The notes below the pieces were generated by a model, which searched no databases, was not told the origin of the DNA, and was given only the letters and a program-made list of their open reading frames with translations. 64,000 bases of DNA from Watersipora subatra (Eukaryota; Bryozoa; Gymnolaemata; Cheilostomatida; Watersiporidae): the NCBI RefSeq assembly GCF_963576615.1, contig NC_088714.1, forward strand, positions 4,712,001-4,776,000, in the 5' to 3' direction. The translations under genes were made by a program, and so were the position numbers. The first letter of the stretch is position 1; every line of letters begins with the position of its first letter. Positions 1 to 13,700 of this stretch are shown here, piece after piece.

Positions 1-165
1 CTCAAACATCAAAAACAATCACAAATGATAAAAAATACGGATACTTTTTGATGAAATCTACCAAAATTTGGTGGTAGTTAATCTTTAAGTACTTGGTTGT
101 TTTTACAACAGTTGAAGGAGTTTGTTTTTGCTAGTCAACTAATTGTTCACCGTGTGCTTTTATAG

Positions 166-2547
166 ATACATGCATTTGATTGTGAATCTCGGATTCCAGT
201 TAGTTCTCGGAATACCACTAGAGATGGTGCACGGTTGGTGGAGGATTCTTCTAATTTATGGTGGAGGAGCCATAACTGGTTCCCTCGCACACTCGGTGTT
301 TGACAGCTATTCTTATTTAGCAGGGGCTAGCGGTGGCGCCTACTCTATTGCCGCTGCTCACATTGCCAATGTTGTCATGGTAGGAGTTGTCTTTTCTCTT
401 CTCATCTAGCCATGAGGACATCGCTGTTCATGGCTTACATATTTTCCCCTTACTTGTCTTGTTCATTTGTTTCCTGATTTTTTTTTATTCTCACGTGTTT
501 CACTATCAGCAATGTTATAACACTACGTCATGCTGAATGTTTTAAATTTTGGCGGTTTCAGAACTGGCAGGAAATGCAGATTGACTGGCTAAAAGCGAAG
601 CCATTAAGATTTCTGTTAAGCGCACCAGTGCGGCTTACCTTCATCATTGTCATAGGTGGGTGTGGATCATCGGCTTGGCTCTCACGCAAACACAAGTGTT
701 CATATTTTTGCGTCTAACGTTTTAGATGTAGAAATTAGTGTTCAGTTTATGCTAGCAGGTGGGAGGCGCGAGTACATTATTCTCTTTTGCATGTTTAATA
801 TTATTTATTTTTATAATATTTTAGAATTTAAAAGTTTAAGATAAGCAAACAAGATATCATATTGTTCGATCACACTAAAATGTGTCAAGCTCAACCATAT
901 AACAAGCAATTGTTTCGATTATCATCTATTTGGTAGGTAAATGTGGTTTCAGTAGCTGGTATATCATTGTGCACAAGAGCTTTCTCAGCAATTGTACCTG
1001 CGCTCATTAGTCTAAGAGGCTGTTTCATGTAGCTTATAAAAATGTCTTAATTATTAGCCTCTGTTTACCTGCTTTCAGCTGGCACAGACACGGGCGTGGC
1101 CATCTATAACAAGTACTGGATGGCCAGTGAGAGTGAGAATGTTGGCATAGCAGCACACATTGGAGGCATGCTTACAGGTTTGGCTGTCCCTTTCCTTCTC
1201 TGCCACAAATTTATATGTTTTATAATTTAATATTTTCTTGTGTGGTTGCATTTAAACGTTGCAACATGAGTAAATCATGGTGTTCTCTATCAGAACCACG
1301 TTGTATTAGCATCTTTTGTACTGGCATCATTACAGGCAAGAGTGGCCACAAGTGTTTTCTTTTATTAAATTCCATTTTCTTATAGACATGCCATAGCTAG
1401 CATAGATTTATCTAATGAGACAGGTTTGCTATTGTTGGGTGGCATTCTCTATACACTTGGGGCTCATTACACTACAGATTTAAATTGTGACAAAACCAAC
1501 TAAAGTGAATTGTACCAAAGGATTACACATACGTAATGTTCAAGTTATGAAAAGCTTTTTAGTAGAAGATGCGCTTTGACTTATGAAAATTTTGATCTGT
1601 TTATTTTGTATTTTTAGCCTGTTTACCTCTCGTGGACACGACATGCAACGCTTCTCACTTAATCTCACTCACTTTTCACAAAAGTCAGTAAATGACAAGT
1701 GTTTTGGTGTCATTCGCCGTATAATTTGGAGTTATCATATATCACATACGGAGTAGGACAATTTTTGTTTTTAGCAATTCAACTTCTGTGTTATATGTCT
1801 GATAGCATAGTTTGTGGCACTGTAAATAAATCTTCCTACTTATGTTCTTAAAAGCATTTATTCTGAGAAAAGAGTAAACAATACAACACCCACCTGTTCA
1901 GAATGCGGTCCTCCTGTTTCCCCACTGTCTTCAATTACCCCTGTCTTAAAGATCGGCACCAAAAGTAAACACGTCATTTGTAGTTATAGTCATTACTTTT
2001 CTGGCCTTTCTTATTTCCATATGTGCTATTTCTTTCTATTATCTATTTATATAATTCTAGCATCTATTTATTACAGGTTTTGACCTTTACGTGTATTCAT
2101 AATTTATACAAATATTATATCCAAGTTTTGTGGATGCTTGGAACGGATTACAGCATTTATATGGTAAAATGGGTTTCAGCTTACAAAATTCTTTATTTAC
2201 AAAACGAATTAATTTCGTAAGCAGAGGTTCCACTGTATCAAACCTTTTATCCAACCCATACCTTTTATTATCATCTTTGCCAGGCCGCCCTTTCTTATTG
2301 TTGTTACTTTCTTCTGTCTCTTTCAGGCCTCCTCCTCGGTATTCCAGTTCTGAAGAATATTGAAAAGAAGCCATGGGAAACTTACCTCTTCTACATATCC
2401 CTTATCATCTACATCGTCCTAGTTACCGCTGCCATTTTTTGGAATGCATTTGCTCCTGCCGGCAAAGGAGGAATGGGATATCCTGCCACTGACTGGACTC
2501 CCATTCTTAACTCCACCCTAATTCCTCCTAAATGCGCTGGGCTGTGA
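166..2547 (+). CDS. Rhomboid-like intramembrane serine protease (3' part, 4 exons)
   Basis: Rhomboid proteases cleave membrane proteins within the bilayer. Exons are 166-379, 562-655, 1079-1177 and 2327-2547 (stop TGA 2545-2547); all have AG acceptors and GT donors and the phases match. The first exon holds HLIVN, aligning with the conserved H...N segment of TM2, then QLVLGIPLEMVHG, which closely matches animal RHBDL proteins, then LAGASGG, the GxSG catalytic-serine motif. The third exon holds AAHIGG with the catalytic histidine, so the Ser-His dyad is intact. The last exon encodes a final membrane segment (YISLIIYIVLVTAAIFW) and an unusual soluble tail ending KCAGL. The N-terminal cytosolic region and TM1 lie before the window. 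The RHBDL family assignment is firm; which paralogue is not resolved. Confidence 0.9.
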
Positions 2548-5484
2548 GACGCGAGTCAGCGTGATAAGGTGCTGCCGATTATAGAACATCTACTTTACGC
2601 ATGAGCAATCAGTTCGCTTTGGTATTCCCACAGATTTTACCAAATATTTTCTTATTCTTGTTTCATTCCAATTTTATAATTTTTCATTATTTTTTAAATT
2701 GGATCCTGCGTGTATACTTTAGCTAGCATTAGATTCAATGCATAATGGTATCCATATAGTTGCTGACACTGGGACCATGTTGTAAGTTTTGACATTAGTG
2801 TCAATATATCACAGCTGCCACAACTTCAGTTTCACAGTTCAGACATTTTTGGATGATATTTTAGCTTCCCTTTTCAATCCCAGTGATGTCCTCTTTCTCA
2901 GCTACTACTCAGAGGTTGATGAAAATATTTTCTGCAGACTGTCACTCACTTTTGCTATTAGTAATTAATGTTGATTTTTTTTAAATGTTATACAAACTTT
3001 CAGCATTTTCTTTTTATTTTTTATGGTAAGTAGATGATCGACTATATGTTGGGCTTATTATCTGTTGGACTGGTAGATCTGTTCCATAGTATAAGTAAGT
3101 ACAGGGTTTATTATTCAAACTGCTCTCTATTATTTATCCTACCTTATATAGTTTAAAGCCAGCAACTATGAATTTTGGTTGTTTACATTTTTTATGTTTA
3201 GCAAGGTTAATGGTCTCCTGTATTATTTGTCTATGTTGTTTGTAATATAGCTTGGACAAATCACAATTTGTATGAGTTACTGTTTAATTTTATGGTAATC
3301 AGTTCATTCTGTCTATCAATAAATCAATCACCCATGCTAAGAATGCAGTGGATACAGCTAAGAATACAGTGGACACTATGTGAGTATGTGGCATCAAACC
3401 GTCAAAACATCCTTTTCTTTTGATGAGCTCGACTGAGCCAATTGGCAGCCTAGTTGTGCAGGTTGAAGGCAAAGCTCTATGGATTACATGCACAAAATAC
3501 CAGTTATAATATACATATATATATATAAAAAAATATAATATACCTAATATATATGTTATATGTATTACATACAACATACATATTATATATAACAACTATA
3601 TATAATATACATAAATACTATCTTTAATATAAATATAATGGAAATTATATAATATAAATAATATTTAGTATCTTTTGAAAATATATTTGGTATTTATAAT
3701 ATACTTTTTATGATATATTTGATATCTTTTTTATAATAGATATAATAAATTTTTACAACATATATAATACATATATATACATTTTTACAATGCATGTATA
3801 TAAAACATATAATATATATAACTTATTTTGTATATCGTAGATGAGCTGCTGTTGCACATTATTTTGAAAAGTACATGCGGATATGTAAAACATTTTGAGA
3901 ATTAATATTTTTATATACCGAAAACGAAACAAGATGCATATGTAAAGTATCAGACAAATACAAGAGAATAAGCTGATTTGACCACAGACTACATAACTGT
4001 AACGCAAGCAGGTGTATCCTTGGTTGTACAGAGTTGTCTCAAGGAGTCATCAGTGTATTCTATCTCAGATACCTGAGAATCAGCTTGCCCATTTCTTTCA
4101 CTATCCATTTGGGTAGGTACTGCAGGTCTTGTAGGGGTTGATATCTCAGTCTAAACGACACAATCAGCTTCATAAACAGGCGAAAAGACTGAGCAACTGC
4201 ATCCTTTCCATTTTGTTAGTTTTGCTTTCCATTTCACATGTTGTAGACTAATCACGCATACCGTAGGTTGGAATATCATTAGCTATTCCAATATTGAGTT
4301 ATTTATGTACTGTTATTGATCACTAAAATATTTGTGAAGCAGTTTGATGTTTGATTTTAACTTGATAATGTGCCAGGCTAATGGCAGGCAACTATATTAC
4401 CTGTCAGTGTTTATAATCTGATTTTAAATAACCGTGCAACAACGGGCATTCCGCTAGTATAAGGATGAAAATGAACATACCTTTCTGGATACTAGCTTAC
4501 ATATGCCTAAAAAAAGTATATTTGCTTGCGTCGCAGTCAAAATTCTTATGAGACAGCATTTTGAAGGATTGACCTCTCTAAATATTTGAGATGCAATAAA
4601 TAACCGTGATAACGACACTTCATTGCAGCAAACTATGTAGAGAATCGCCTCTCTGTATACCTGTAACAAACTTACCAACCGGAGGCACAAATGCAGCGCA
4701 CTTAAAAAAAGTATTAAAAAATTTTATGCTGTTAATATTGGTTCTCTTAGAAAATCAGCGTTGAGGTTTGTCAAATAGTTTGAACACCCAAATCGTTGTT
4801 TAGCAATTATCACACAAGCTGCTACTTAAGTCCGTTCATTTGTACTTGTTCAAAATATTGTGGCATACATCAAATAACCACTTGTAACAGATTGAATAAA
4901 GTTATAAAAGTTAGCCTTTGGCCTCAATCTGTTCCACGCATAAATATATATATATATATTTAGCATCCACTTTGTCTATATATATATATATATAATATAT
5001 ATATACAAGTATATAAATGCGAGTACATAAATATTGATAGTGAAATCTAGCATCAAAAAAATTCGTATTAAACTAGACTTGAACTCTGAACCTCCTGTTC
5101 TGCAAAATCATGTACATAGGTAGTTGTTACACCTTCCAATCATTCATGTCTTCATACCTACAAAGCTAGAGTGGAGCTATGAATATTTGGCAGGTGTAAC
5201 AAGTATGTCATGCTTAGCTGGCGTGACACCATATCAGAAAACAAATGCTTGCCCATATATGAAGAGAAATACTTAAACTCTCATGGCAAACAAGACTATT
5301 GTAATCAGAACAGAGCTGCATTAGGCACAGCAGCTGGTACAGTGTGAATTACACAGGAATAAACAAAATGCCTTAATTTAAAAGTTGGAATGGTAAATGT
5401 TGTATATATGTTGATTAAAATTGAATATTCTGTGCAAAAAACGTTTTCATTACCCATGCAATGCTGAGCATTTATCTAGTAGAG
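2548..5484. other. Intergenic, AT-rich, with simple repeats
   Basis: No convincing exon was seen. It holds the presumed 3' UTR of the rhomboid gene (an AATAAA at 3318-3323 is far from the stop and unproven), AT/TA-rich low-complexity DNA at about 3505-3835, and (TA)n tracts at about 4940-5015. The open frames here are short and look like chance. Confidence 0.6.
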
Positions 5485-6860
5485 GCGGTATATATGGTGG
5501 TATATATATGGTGGTATATATATGGTGGTATATATATGGTGGTATATATATGGCGGTATATATGTATATGGCGGTATATACGGCGGTGTATACGGCGGTT
5601 TGTACGGCGGTGTATACGGCGGTGTATACGGCGGTATATACGGCGGTGTATACGGCGGTGTATACGGCGGTGTATACGGCGGTATATACGGCGGTATATA
5701 CGGCGGTTTATACGGCGGTGTATACGGCGGTGTATACGGCGGTGTATACGGCGGTATATACGGCGGTATATACGGCGGTATATACGGCGGTATATACGGC
5801 GGTATATACGGCGGTATATACGGCGGTATATACGGCGGTATATACGGCGGTATATACGGCGGTATATACGGCGGTATATACGGCGGTTTATACGGCGGTA
5901 TATACGGAAATATATACGGCGGTGTATACGGCGGTTTGTACGGCGGTGTATACGGCGGTGTATACGGCGGTGTATACGGCGGTGTATACGGCGGTGTATA
6001 CGGCGGTGTATACGGCGGTGTATACGGCGGTGTATACGGCGGTGTATACGGCGGTGTGTACGGCGGTGTGTACGGCGGTGTGTACGGCGGTGTGTACGGC
6101 GGTGTGTGCGGCGGTGTGTACGGCGGTGTGTACGGCGGTGTGTACGGCGGTGTGTACGGCGGTGTGTACGGCGGTGTATACGGCGGTATATACGGCGGTA
6201 TATACGGCGGTATATACGGCGGTATATACGGCGGTATATACGGCGGTATATACGGCGGTGTATATGGTGGTATATACGGCGGTATATACGGCGGTATATA
6301 CGGCGGTATATACGGCGGTATATACGGCGGTATATACGGCGGTATATACGGCGGTATATACGGCGGTATATACGGCGGTATAAATGGTGGTATATATGGT
6401 GGTATATATGGTGGTTTATATGGTGGTTTATATGGTGGTGTATACGGCGGTATATACGGCGGTATATACGCGGTATATATGGCGGTATATATGGCGGTAT
6501 AAATGGCGGTATATATGGTGGTATATATGGTGGTATATATGGTGGTATATATGGTGGTTTATATGGTGGTTTATATGGTGGTTTATATGGTGGTATATAC
6601 GCGGTATATATGGTGGTATATATGGTGGTATATATGGTGGTATATATGGTGGTTTATATGGTGGTTTATATGGTGGTATATATGGTGGTATATATGGTGG
6701 TTTATATGGTGGTACATATGGTGGTACATATGGTGGTACATATGGTGGTACATATGGTGGTACATATGGTGGTACATATGGTGGTATATATGGTGGTTTA
6801 TATGGTGGTATATATGGTGGTATATATGGTGGTACATATGGTGGTATATATGGTGGTATT
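5485..6860. repeat. 12-bp tandem array, about 1.4 kb
   Basis: About 115 copies of a 12-bp unit read as TATACGGCGGTA in the core and TATATGGTGGTA at the edges, with local variants (GTATAC, GTGTAC, TTTATA, ACATAT). Because 12 is a multiple of 3, several frames stay open for hundreds of codons (VYTA, IRRY or YGG repeats). This is a by-product of the array and not evidence of a gene. The plus strand is strongly G-rich (GGCGG every 12 bases), so the two strands differ greatly in G content. Confidence 0.97.
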
Positions 6861-7264
6861 AATTCCCAAGATAAAAATAACTGTTTCTAAAGTGTTCTAC
6901 CCAAATAACTTCTAATAAAATGTGCTATAAAACTGGCTAAAATGATAAAATGTATATCAGTAATTTGATAAACCATAAAACTTGCATGTTGTTTAGTAAT
7001 ACACAGGCAATTGAATGGCAAGTATAAAATAGTTGTTGCATACTCTTATATAGCATTTAATAGTTCGCAGTTCAGTCTCATGCTTCTAATATTCTAATCT
7101 AATTGATTTAGCGTCACTCAAATTCAAAACAATTAGTTTGGAATCGTGGGATCAAGTTCATCAACATTGATAGGGTTCTGGCAGTAAATAGTGGAATTAT
7201 TTGGGCTGTTGTCTTTTTGCTTCAACTTAACTTGTAGTTGCCTTTTTATACAAGAATACATAAT
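6861..7264. other. Spacer between two arrays
   Basis: About 400 bases of unique AT-rich sequence. No gene, RNA or repeat could be supported here. Confidence 0.5.
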
Positions 7265-7563
7265 CAAGACATGTCACCTGCATATAAACGCTACTTGCAT
7301 ATGCATGTCAAATTGCATATGCATGTCAACTTGCATATGCATGTCAACTTGCATATGCATGTCAACTTGCATATGCATGTCAACTTGCATATGTTGACTT
7401 GCATATGCATGTCAACTTGCATATGCATGTCAACTTGCATATGCATGTCATCTGCATGTCACCTGCATATACACGTCACTTGCATATACATGTCACTTGC
7501 ATATACATGTCACCTGCATATAAACGTTACTTGCATATGCATGTCAACTTGCATATGCAAGTC
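7265..7563. repeat. 18-bp minisatellite (CATATGCATGTCAACTTG)
   Basis: About 15 units built on CATATGCATGTCAACTTG. The middle units are the most regular. The flanks carry degenerate forms (CATATACATGTCACTTG, CATATAAACG) and one internal unit is cut short near 7390. Units are continuous with no unique spacers. Confidence 0.92.
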
Positions 7564-8327
7564 AAAACTTCTTAAACTTTCTAGTTACCATTGCTATTTT
7601 GTAGCAAGTTGTTTTCATAGTGATGTTATTATACCAATCCAATGTGCAACTGTTTACACTTTTATGCTACCAAATGAAAAAGAATACATAGTGGTATTTT
7701 AATAATTATAATATCAAATTACAAAAAGTTGGAATATAAGGTTTTTAGTAAAATATAGACAACATCTGCTTCAGGCAATAGCTTCTTCAATAACTAATTT
7801 AATTTTTCTTGATTTATACAAAGTAGAGAAAAAACTTGTTACACACTTTATCAGTTTCAAGTTTATTTAGGTTCAGAAATATTTAGCTCCTTTGACAAGG
7901 ATGGGTCAAATTATAATAGCCTATGTATATTATAATATGAAATTTATATAATAATATACAATATATATTATTATATTATTAATTATATATGTATACACAC
8001 ACAAAATCTATATACATGTAATATAATACTGTTAGATTATATATTACTCCAACAAAAAAGATTTGTTTGATCTTTAACTAGGTAGATGTAATCTTAGATC
8101 ATAACATTTCTACAATTCCAAACATCCAATCATCAACATAACTGTGGTACAAAACTATCCTCTTATAAATGTACAAAACACCTTTTTTCAAAAGCTCGAT
8201 GAGTACCAAGGCTAGTAAAGGGAAGCTTTGAATTTGTTTTAGGCTGGTTGTTAAACCAGGTCAACAATAACTCCTTCCTTATTAAGTAGTCGATAGAGTT
8301 ATTTAAACATATAGAAATGAACTGTAT
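7564..8327. other. Intergenic, AT-rich
   Basis: AT-rich sequence with a TA-rich low-complexity patch at about 7920-8045. It should include the 3' UTR of the minus-strand membrane-protein gene that stops at 8328. No exon was seen. Confidence 0.45.
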
Positions 8328-10295
8328 CTACACCAGTGAATGCCATTCAAAGCAAATTAGACCCGGAGACTAAAAATAAAAAATAGTCAAGTAAAATTTG
8401 GAGTATTGAAAGAAGCTCTATTTGTATATATACTGTATACTGTTTTATAATGTGTATTGACAAGGTGTTGGTATCTGGTAGTTAGCTTTACAATTTACAC
8501 TGCAGTTTAAATCGATACATAGATTGACATTATGCTCGGATTAAAACTCAAAACTTGATGGGATCACAACATTAGCTTTTGGTTGAAACAATGAGCTTTT
8601 CTCAACTTACAGTGCTGAATGTGCTCATGCGTGGAAAGTCTTCCACTTCTGACAGGCTTGATGTTTCAGGGGACAACTGCTGGGGAACATTCTCTACCAG
8701 TGCACTCACCATTTTGAGTGTCATCTCTCTTTTCATTTCTTCTCTAACAACACACGTACCGCATGTGTACAGACAAGACTATAGCTGCAAATAGATACTG
8801 CACAAATAGTGGGTCCTACAGCTGATATTGATTAATGAGTTCAACCATCTTGTCAAAAACTGTTCAAATAGCATCTTTTGACTCAATACTTCATACTACA
8901 ACTTTCAAAATGGATAATACCGAGTTGTGTTATGTTAGTGTATCTGGCTGTGACTATAAGCTAAAGTTTTTTCCTTTGTACCATTGGACATCAGTTGAAC
9001 TATTTACCAAATTTAACTTTGAAATAAAAATTTCAACTTTAAATTTGAAATTTTATATTAAGTTTGCCAAATTTTGATTCAGTAAATTGTTGTTGTTTAG
9101 TACAAGCTCTATAGTACGCAAACAGGTTACGGTTGGTCTTAATCTAATCTTAACTGGATTTTACAGACAAGTAGGCCTATTTAAAATCTAGCTTCAAATC
9201 TTAGTGTCGGTTTGACCAAATGCATAGTAGAGTACATACAAGCGAATGCATGAATAGATTGATTAATTTTTAATGTGAATTGTAGTTGGGGCACCGAGTT
9301 TGAAAGTTATTCATTTTAAACTTGATGGATTTATAAGCATAATTGAAATTTTTTGAGTTCATCTACTTTTTTACAAAGGTAAAATACAATAACTTAATAA
9401 CCTTTTGTGGCATCACTGCTTACACTAGAGTAGCGACACTTGGTGCTCATTTAAATGAATTATTGCTTTTACACGGAAATTTCCTGACCTTTCTTTAAAC
9501 CGTCTGGTCCTTGTTTCCTTTTTGTACCTCAAAAGGAGATAAGTAAGAGCAGCTATCAGGATGGCTAATAGTAAGCATATCACCAATGGAATGACAACTA
9601 CAAACAAAGCAGTAATGAGGCAGTGCGAAGTGACAAGAGTTCTAAAAAAGAATTTCAAGACTATAAAACCAGCGTTAAGGTAAAGGCCCTTTGGACAATG
9701 CAGGGCAGGACGCAATTAGCCTATGCTGCACTCGAAGTTAAAAGCAAGGTTTACTCTATTTGTCAAAATTAAAGGTCAATATTATACAATCAATTACAAA
9801 AAGCTGTATGTATAGAAATTAGCCCCACATTTCTAATCCACAGTATACCAGGTATGAAGCTCTCATTTACATGCACTAATCTTTTACTGCCCTTCTTTCC
9901 TTAAAAAGTATCTATATCTGTTCAACACTGTCAGTCTGAAATAATTTTAACAAAATTTCATTTATTTTTAATATTTCATTATAAATATGCCTGTGCAGAT
10001 GATCACACCACACTGCATATCATGCGCTATGAACATTATAATAGCATTATTACGTCAGCGCTAGTAACTGTACTGAGAAGTGTTCAAGAGAAAATGGAGA
10101 CGCTTCCGTTAAAAGGTCATATAAACACGCTGTCAGCAGTAAAAGAACTCAAACGTGGAATTAATTGATGGCTCAGACTAAAAGGTTAAAATGAAGTCTT
10201 TGGAAAATCCTTTTTAATATAGTATGCTTACCGCAAAGTAGCACTTGGCACTCACAAAGATGGGTTCCAGTTTTCACGCAGCCAGTACCATCCCG
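8328..10295 (-). CDS. Single-pass membrane protein of unknown family (3' exons)
   Basis: Four minus-strand exons join in phase: 10295-10232, 9597-9489, 8743-8611 and 8369-8328 (stop TAG). Acceptors are TTTGCTAG, TTTGTAG, TTGTTAG and TATTTTTAG; donors are GTAAGC, GTCAGG and GTAAGT. The first exon gives RDGTGCVKTGTHLCECQ, a Cys-rich extracellular piece resembling EGF- or TNFR-type modules. The next is one hydrophobic helix (VVIPLVICLLLAILIAALTY) followed by RYKKETRTRRFKE, a typical stop-transfer. The tail is charged and Ser-rich (SSLSEVEDFPRMSTFST) and ends CFEWHSLV. This predicts a type I receptor-like protein. I do not recognise the family. The 5' exons are not certain, and a ~4 kb transposon lies just upstream at 10378-14351. 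GAA AG can only join the next exon in frame, which supports a real gene. Confidence 0.66.
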
Positions 10296-10716
10296 CTAGC
10301 AAATTATTGATTATAAATAACAAAGCAAGCAAGAGTAGTACAGAAAGGTTGTGCTGTGAATAAGCATTTCCTTAATAGTCAGTAAGCCACCTCCAATTAT
10401 TGTTCAGTTCCGCTCCAGTTGCATGGATATACACTGTGTAAACTGTGGGTTATAGAGTTGAAGGTGCTGAACAACATGGCAGGTAGTAACTCACTGCAAA
10501 CCGGCACATTCACTCAGAATTAATGATTTTTTGGAAAACTAAAATTGAGGAGTTGCCCTCTCTTGCCAAACGAATTTCGGCCATTTGATTGGTTTAGAGC
10601 GCAAGGTCGTTAATGAGTTAATACAGTGTGTGGAGTTCTAGCATTTATTTATATTGAGAAATTGAGTTCCAATCGACTTGTTTTTGATTTCTGAGTAAGA
10701 TAATCAGCATTATGAT

Positions 10717-13700
10717 TTGTTGCTGCACTTTCAAGGCACTAGCCAAAGAAATCTACACAAACAACTGAGTCAGCAATGCTATGATAAGTTGCTGAAGTAT
10801 GCCAAAGACTGGGTAGTTACTAATAAAGATTCTGAAAGAACTTTGTGCAAGGAATTTATACATTCTTATACTTATGATGATGCTGTTGATAAGTCTACTG
10901 CATGATAGCAAAGCTGAGCTGCCTTTAATCCACTAAACCTGCTATGTAAGGATAACCAGCTTAGCAAAGCTCAAATCAGCACAACAGTCAAATGTAAGTA
11001 ATCTTATAATTCTGAACTAATCTGCCGTACCTAATGTTTTAAAAATTTTAAATTACATTTATTAAATTAAAATTACAAACTTTGAACTAGGTTTTCACTG
11101 TTGTTTAGACAACTCTGAATGATGAATGAAATGTATGAATGCCTGCATCTGGTTAAATTTTATTGGTACATGTTTCTTTCAAGATTGTAACTCATGAGAA
11201 TGAAGATCCTGAGCCAACTGCTAAACAATTGCGCTCCTCATCCTCAATAAGAGCTGAAACTATGCTACCCAAACTATGTGTTATTTGTGGAAAAAAGGAG
11301 TGGTGGACTAAGAAAGCTGGTAAGCGCATCAGAGATGGTCTACTAAGGGCAGAGACCAAAGATGCTGGTAAGTTAGGTAACATTATGTTTATGTTTATCA
11401 CAACATGTTTAGCATTATGTTTATCACAACCATGGTCTACCGTAAGGACTAATTAATCTAGCATTTGTGAAGATTTGTTGAATTGTTATGTTTGTTTTTA
11501 CAAGGTAAATTAAAACAAGCTGCTGAGCTAAGAGCTGATCATAGCCTCCTGGTACATTTTTTCTCTGCTGACACCGTCGCTCAGGAGATGTGTTACCACA
11601 GACAGTGTTACTACCAATATCCAGGGCTGAAATCATTGTATAACTCCCACACACAAGACACGGGGCGCATCATCCAGGTTGGTGTAATCACTGTACATTG
11701 TTATCTGTGTGAATATGAACATTATTGCTGGATGTTCTGTACATAACTGCTCCCATCATCCAATATCAACCAAAACCAGAGTACAAACTAATATGACATG
11801 TCCACCATATACTTAGATTTTAGCAAAGCACCAAATGAAATATGAAAAGTGTGTAAATTGTGATTTACGTCAATACTTAATATGTAGATTTTAAATTATT
11901 TATAACATGCCATAGTTCAGCTATACTCTGTTTCTTTTCAGTGAATCTTTACTCAATCAGGTAAAAACCTAATATATGTAATACTGCACAATATACAGAT
12001 TGTGTGAAATGTGGCTATTTCTTTTGCAAAACAGTAGAAATGCCCCTATTCTAAATTCACCAGCTGATTCAGATACCGATCCGATATACCAATTCTCATT
12101 GAAAAATAATCCGCTTCAGATTATTTTGTGTTGCATAGATTATTGGTAATCTTATTTGTTGTGTTGCACAGATAGTTGTTCTTCTTATTATGCAAATACA
12201 AACATAATGCAAAGAAAATATAAATGTTAATGTATTTATTTGTTTGTATTTATGGAAAAAATATACATGTATATGCAAAATCACACACTGACATACCGTG
12301 CATGTGGTAACAAAACAGTCCGTGTTTCTTGTAATTTGTAAATAAAGGTAATTACTGTTAGTGGTACAGTTCTCTCTGTGATAACAAAGTCTCCCTTTTA
12401 TTGCTGGATCAATTGCTGTGTCTGTACCAGTTTAGAGCAAATCAGCGTTTGTTTTAATTACCGTTAGTGATTCAATTCTCTCAGTAAGAAATGTCTTTCT
12501 TCTATCAGTATCAATGTAGCCAGTCGTACTGAAGGGCGATGACACAGATGATGAAGGACAGGCTAAATACCGATAAGCCACTAAGGTTACCATTTTTTAT
12601 ACGGTACAAACGATACATTGTATCGTCAGGATCAAGAAAGTGATAGATAACTTTATACACCGACTGTTTAAATTACTTTCGTAATGCTAGCAAACAGAAA
12701 TATTACCCTGCGTTTTTGTCTCCGTATTTGTTATCTTGCTCGTGATCGGCTGCAATAAGTCCTATCGCCGTAATTGGGAAATACCACACTTTGTGATTAC
12801 GTTCTGACTAAAGCAAAAAGGTTCCTTAGCTGTGTTTATCAGGCTATAGACATGAAATAAATTGTGTGGCAGGCCTGAAATTCATTAGGTAAAAGTAAGA
12901 AGCTTGCCGCTGATGATTTTTTATTAGTGTTGCAGGCTAAAATACGGTTTTCTGCAAAATAGTTGATCTGTAAAAAGTATCGGAAGTTTCAGAAAGTTTC
13001 AGAAAAAATCGGCCGATAATGATTCAGATACTTAACACCCATATCGGCACCAATACCAATTCCGATACCGAAATCGGGGCAACTCTACAAAACAGGATGC
13101 ATAATCTAACACCTAATACACTTTCATCCTGTCTGTGTATGTGAAATCGGAAAAACTTCTTAACCTGGCCTATGCTGGACTGGTATCCTTCTAAACAATA
13201 AAAAAATTGATGATTGTTTCTTTGGTGAGGGAGCACCTTCTTATGAATTACAGTACATGCTATCTGAACATAACGGTACATGGGAATCTATTGCAACAAG
13301 CAGTACCATATGCATTTGTAATAATGTTTTACTTATTTTTTTAGTAACCTAGAGACACGACTCAGCCCTGCCTTCTGCCAGGAAGTGATCACCATGAAGC
13401 AGATCTTATCAATGACTCAGTTAAGAGAGCTCCACAATAAGTATGATGATGCCCCTGATATCGAGAGGTATGCATGATCAATACATAGCGCCAGTAATGA
13501 ATTGTTCATTAGTTCACTCGGAAAAATGTTTCATTTGTGAAAAAAAAACCAAACATGATTTGATTTGCAGCCAAGAATATCTTAAATTGCTCAAAAACCT
13601 GTTGGTTTGCCAATAATAGTTTACAACCTGATCATCATACTTTTTTGTCTAGGTGCTCTGCTAAGATGGTATCTCACACAGAGTGAGGAAGTACTCAAAG

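Noticed and set aside
5070-5165. Minus-strand GGTTCAGAGTTCAAGTC resembling a tRNA T-arm/B box
   Set aside because: No A box, no acceptor pairing and no copy elsewhere in the window. Too weak to call a SINE or tRNA.
5421-6915. Very long open frames (up to 484 codons) of VYTA, IRRY and YGG repeats
   Set aside because: They arise because the 12-bp repeat length is a multiple of three and lacks stops in several frames at once. There is no start context, splice support or non-repeat protein sequence.
7265-7563. CRISPR-like appearance of regularly repeated 18-mers
   Set aside because: The units are contiguous with no unique spacers, in a eukaryotic intron-bearing genome. It is a minisatellite.
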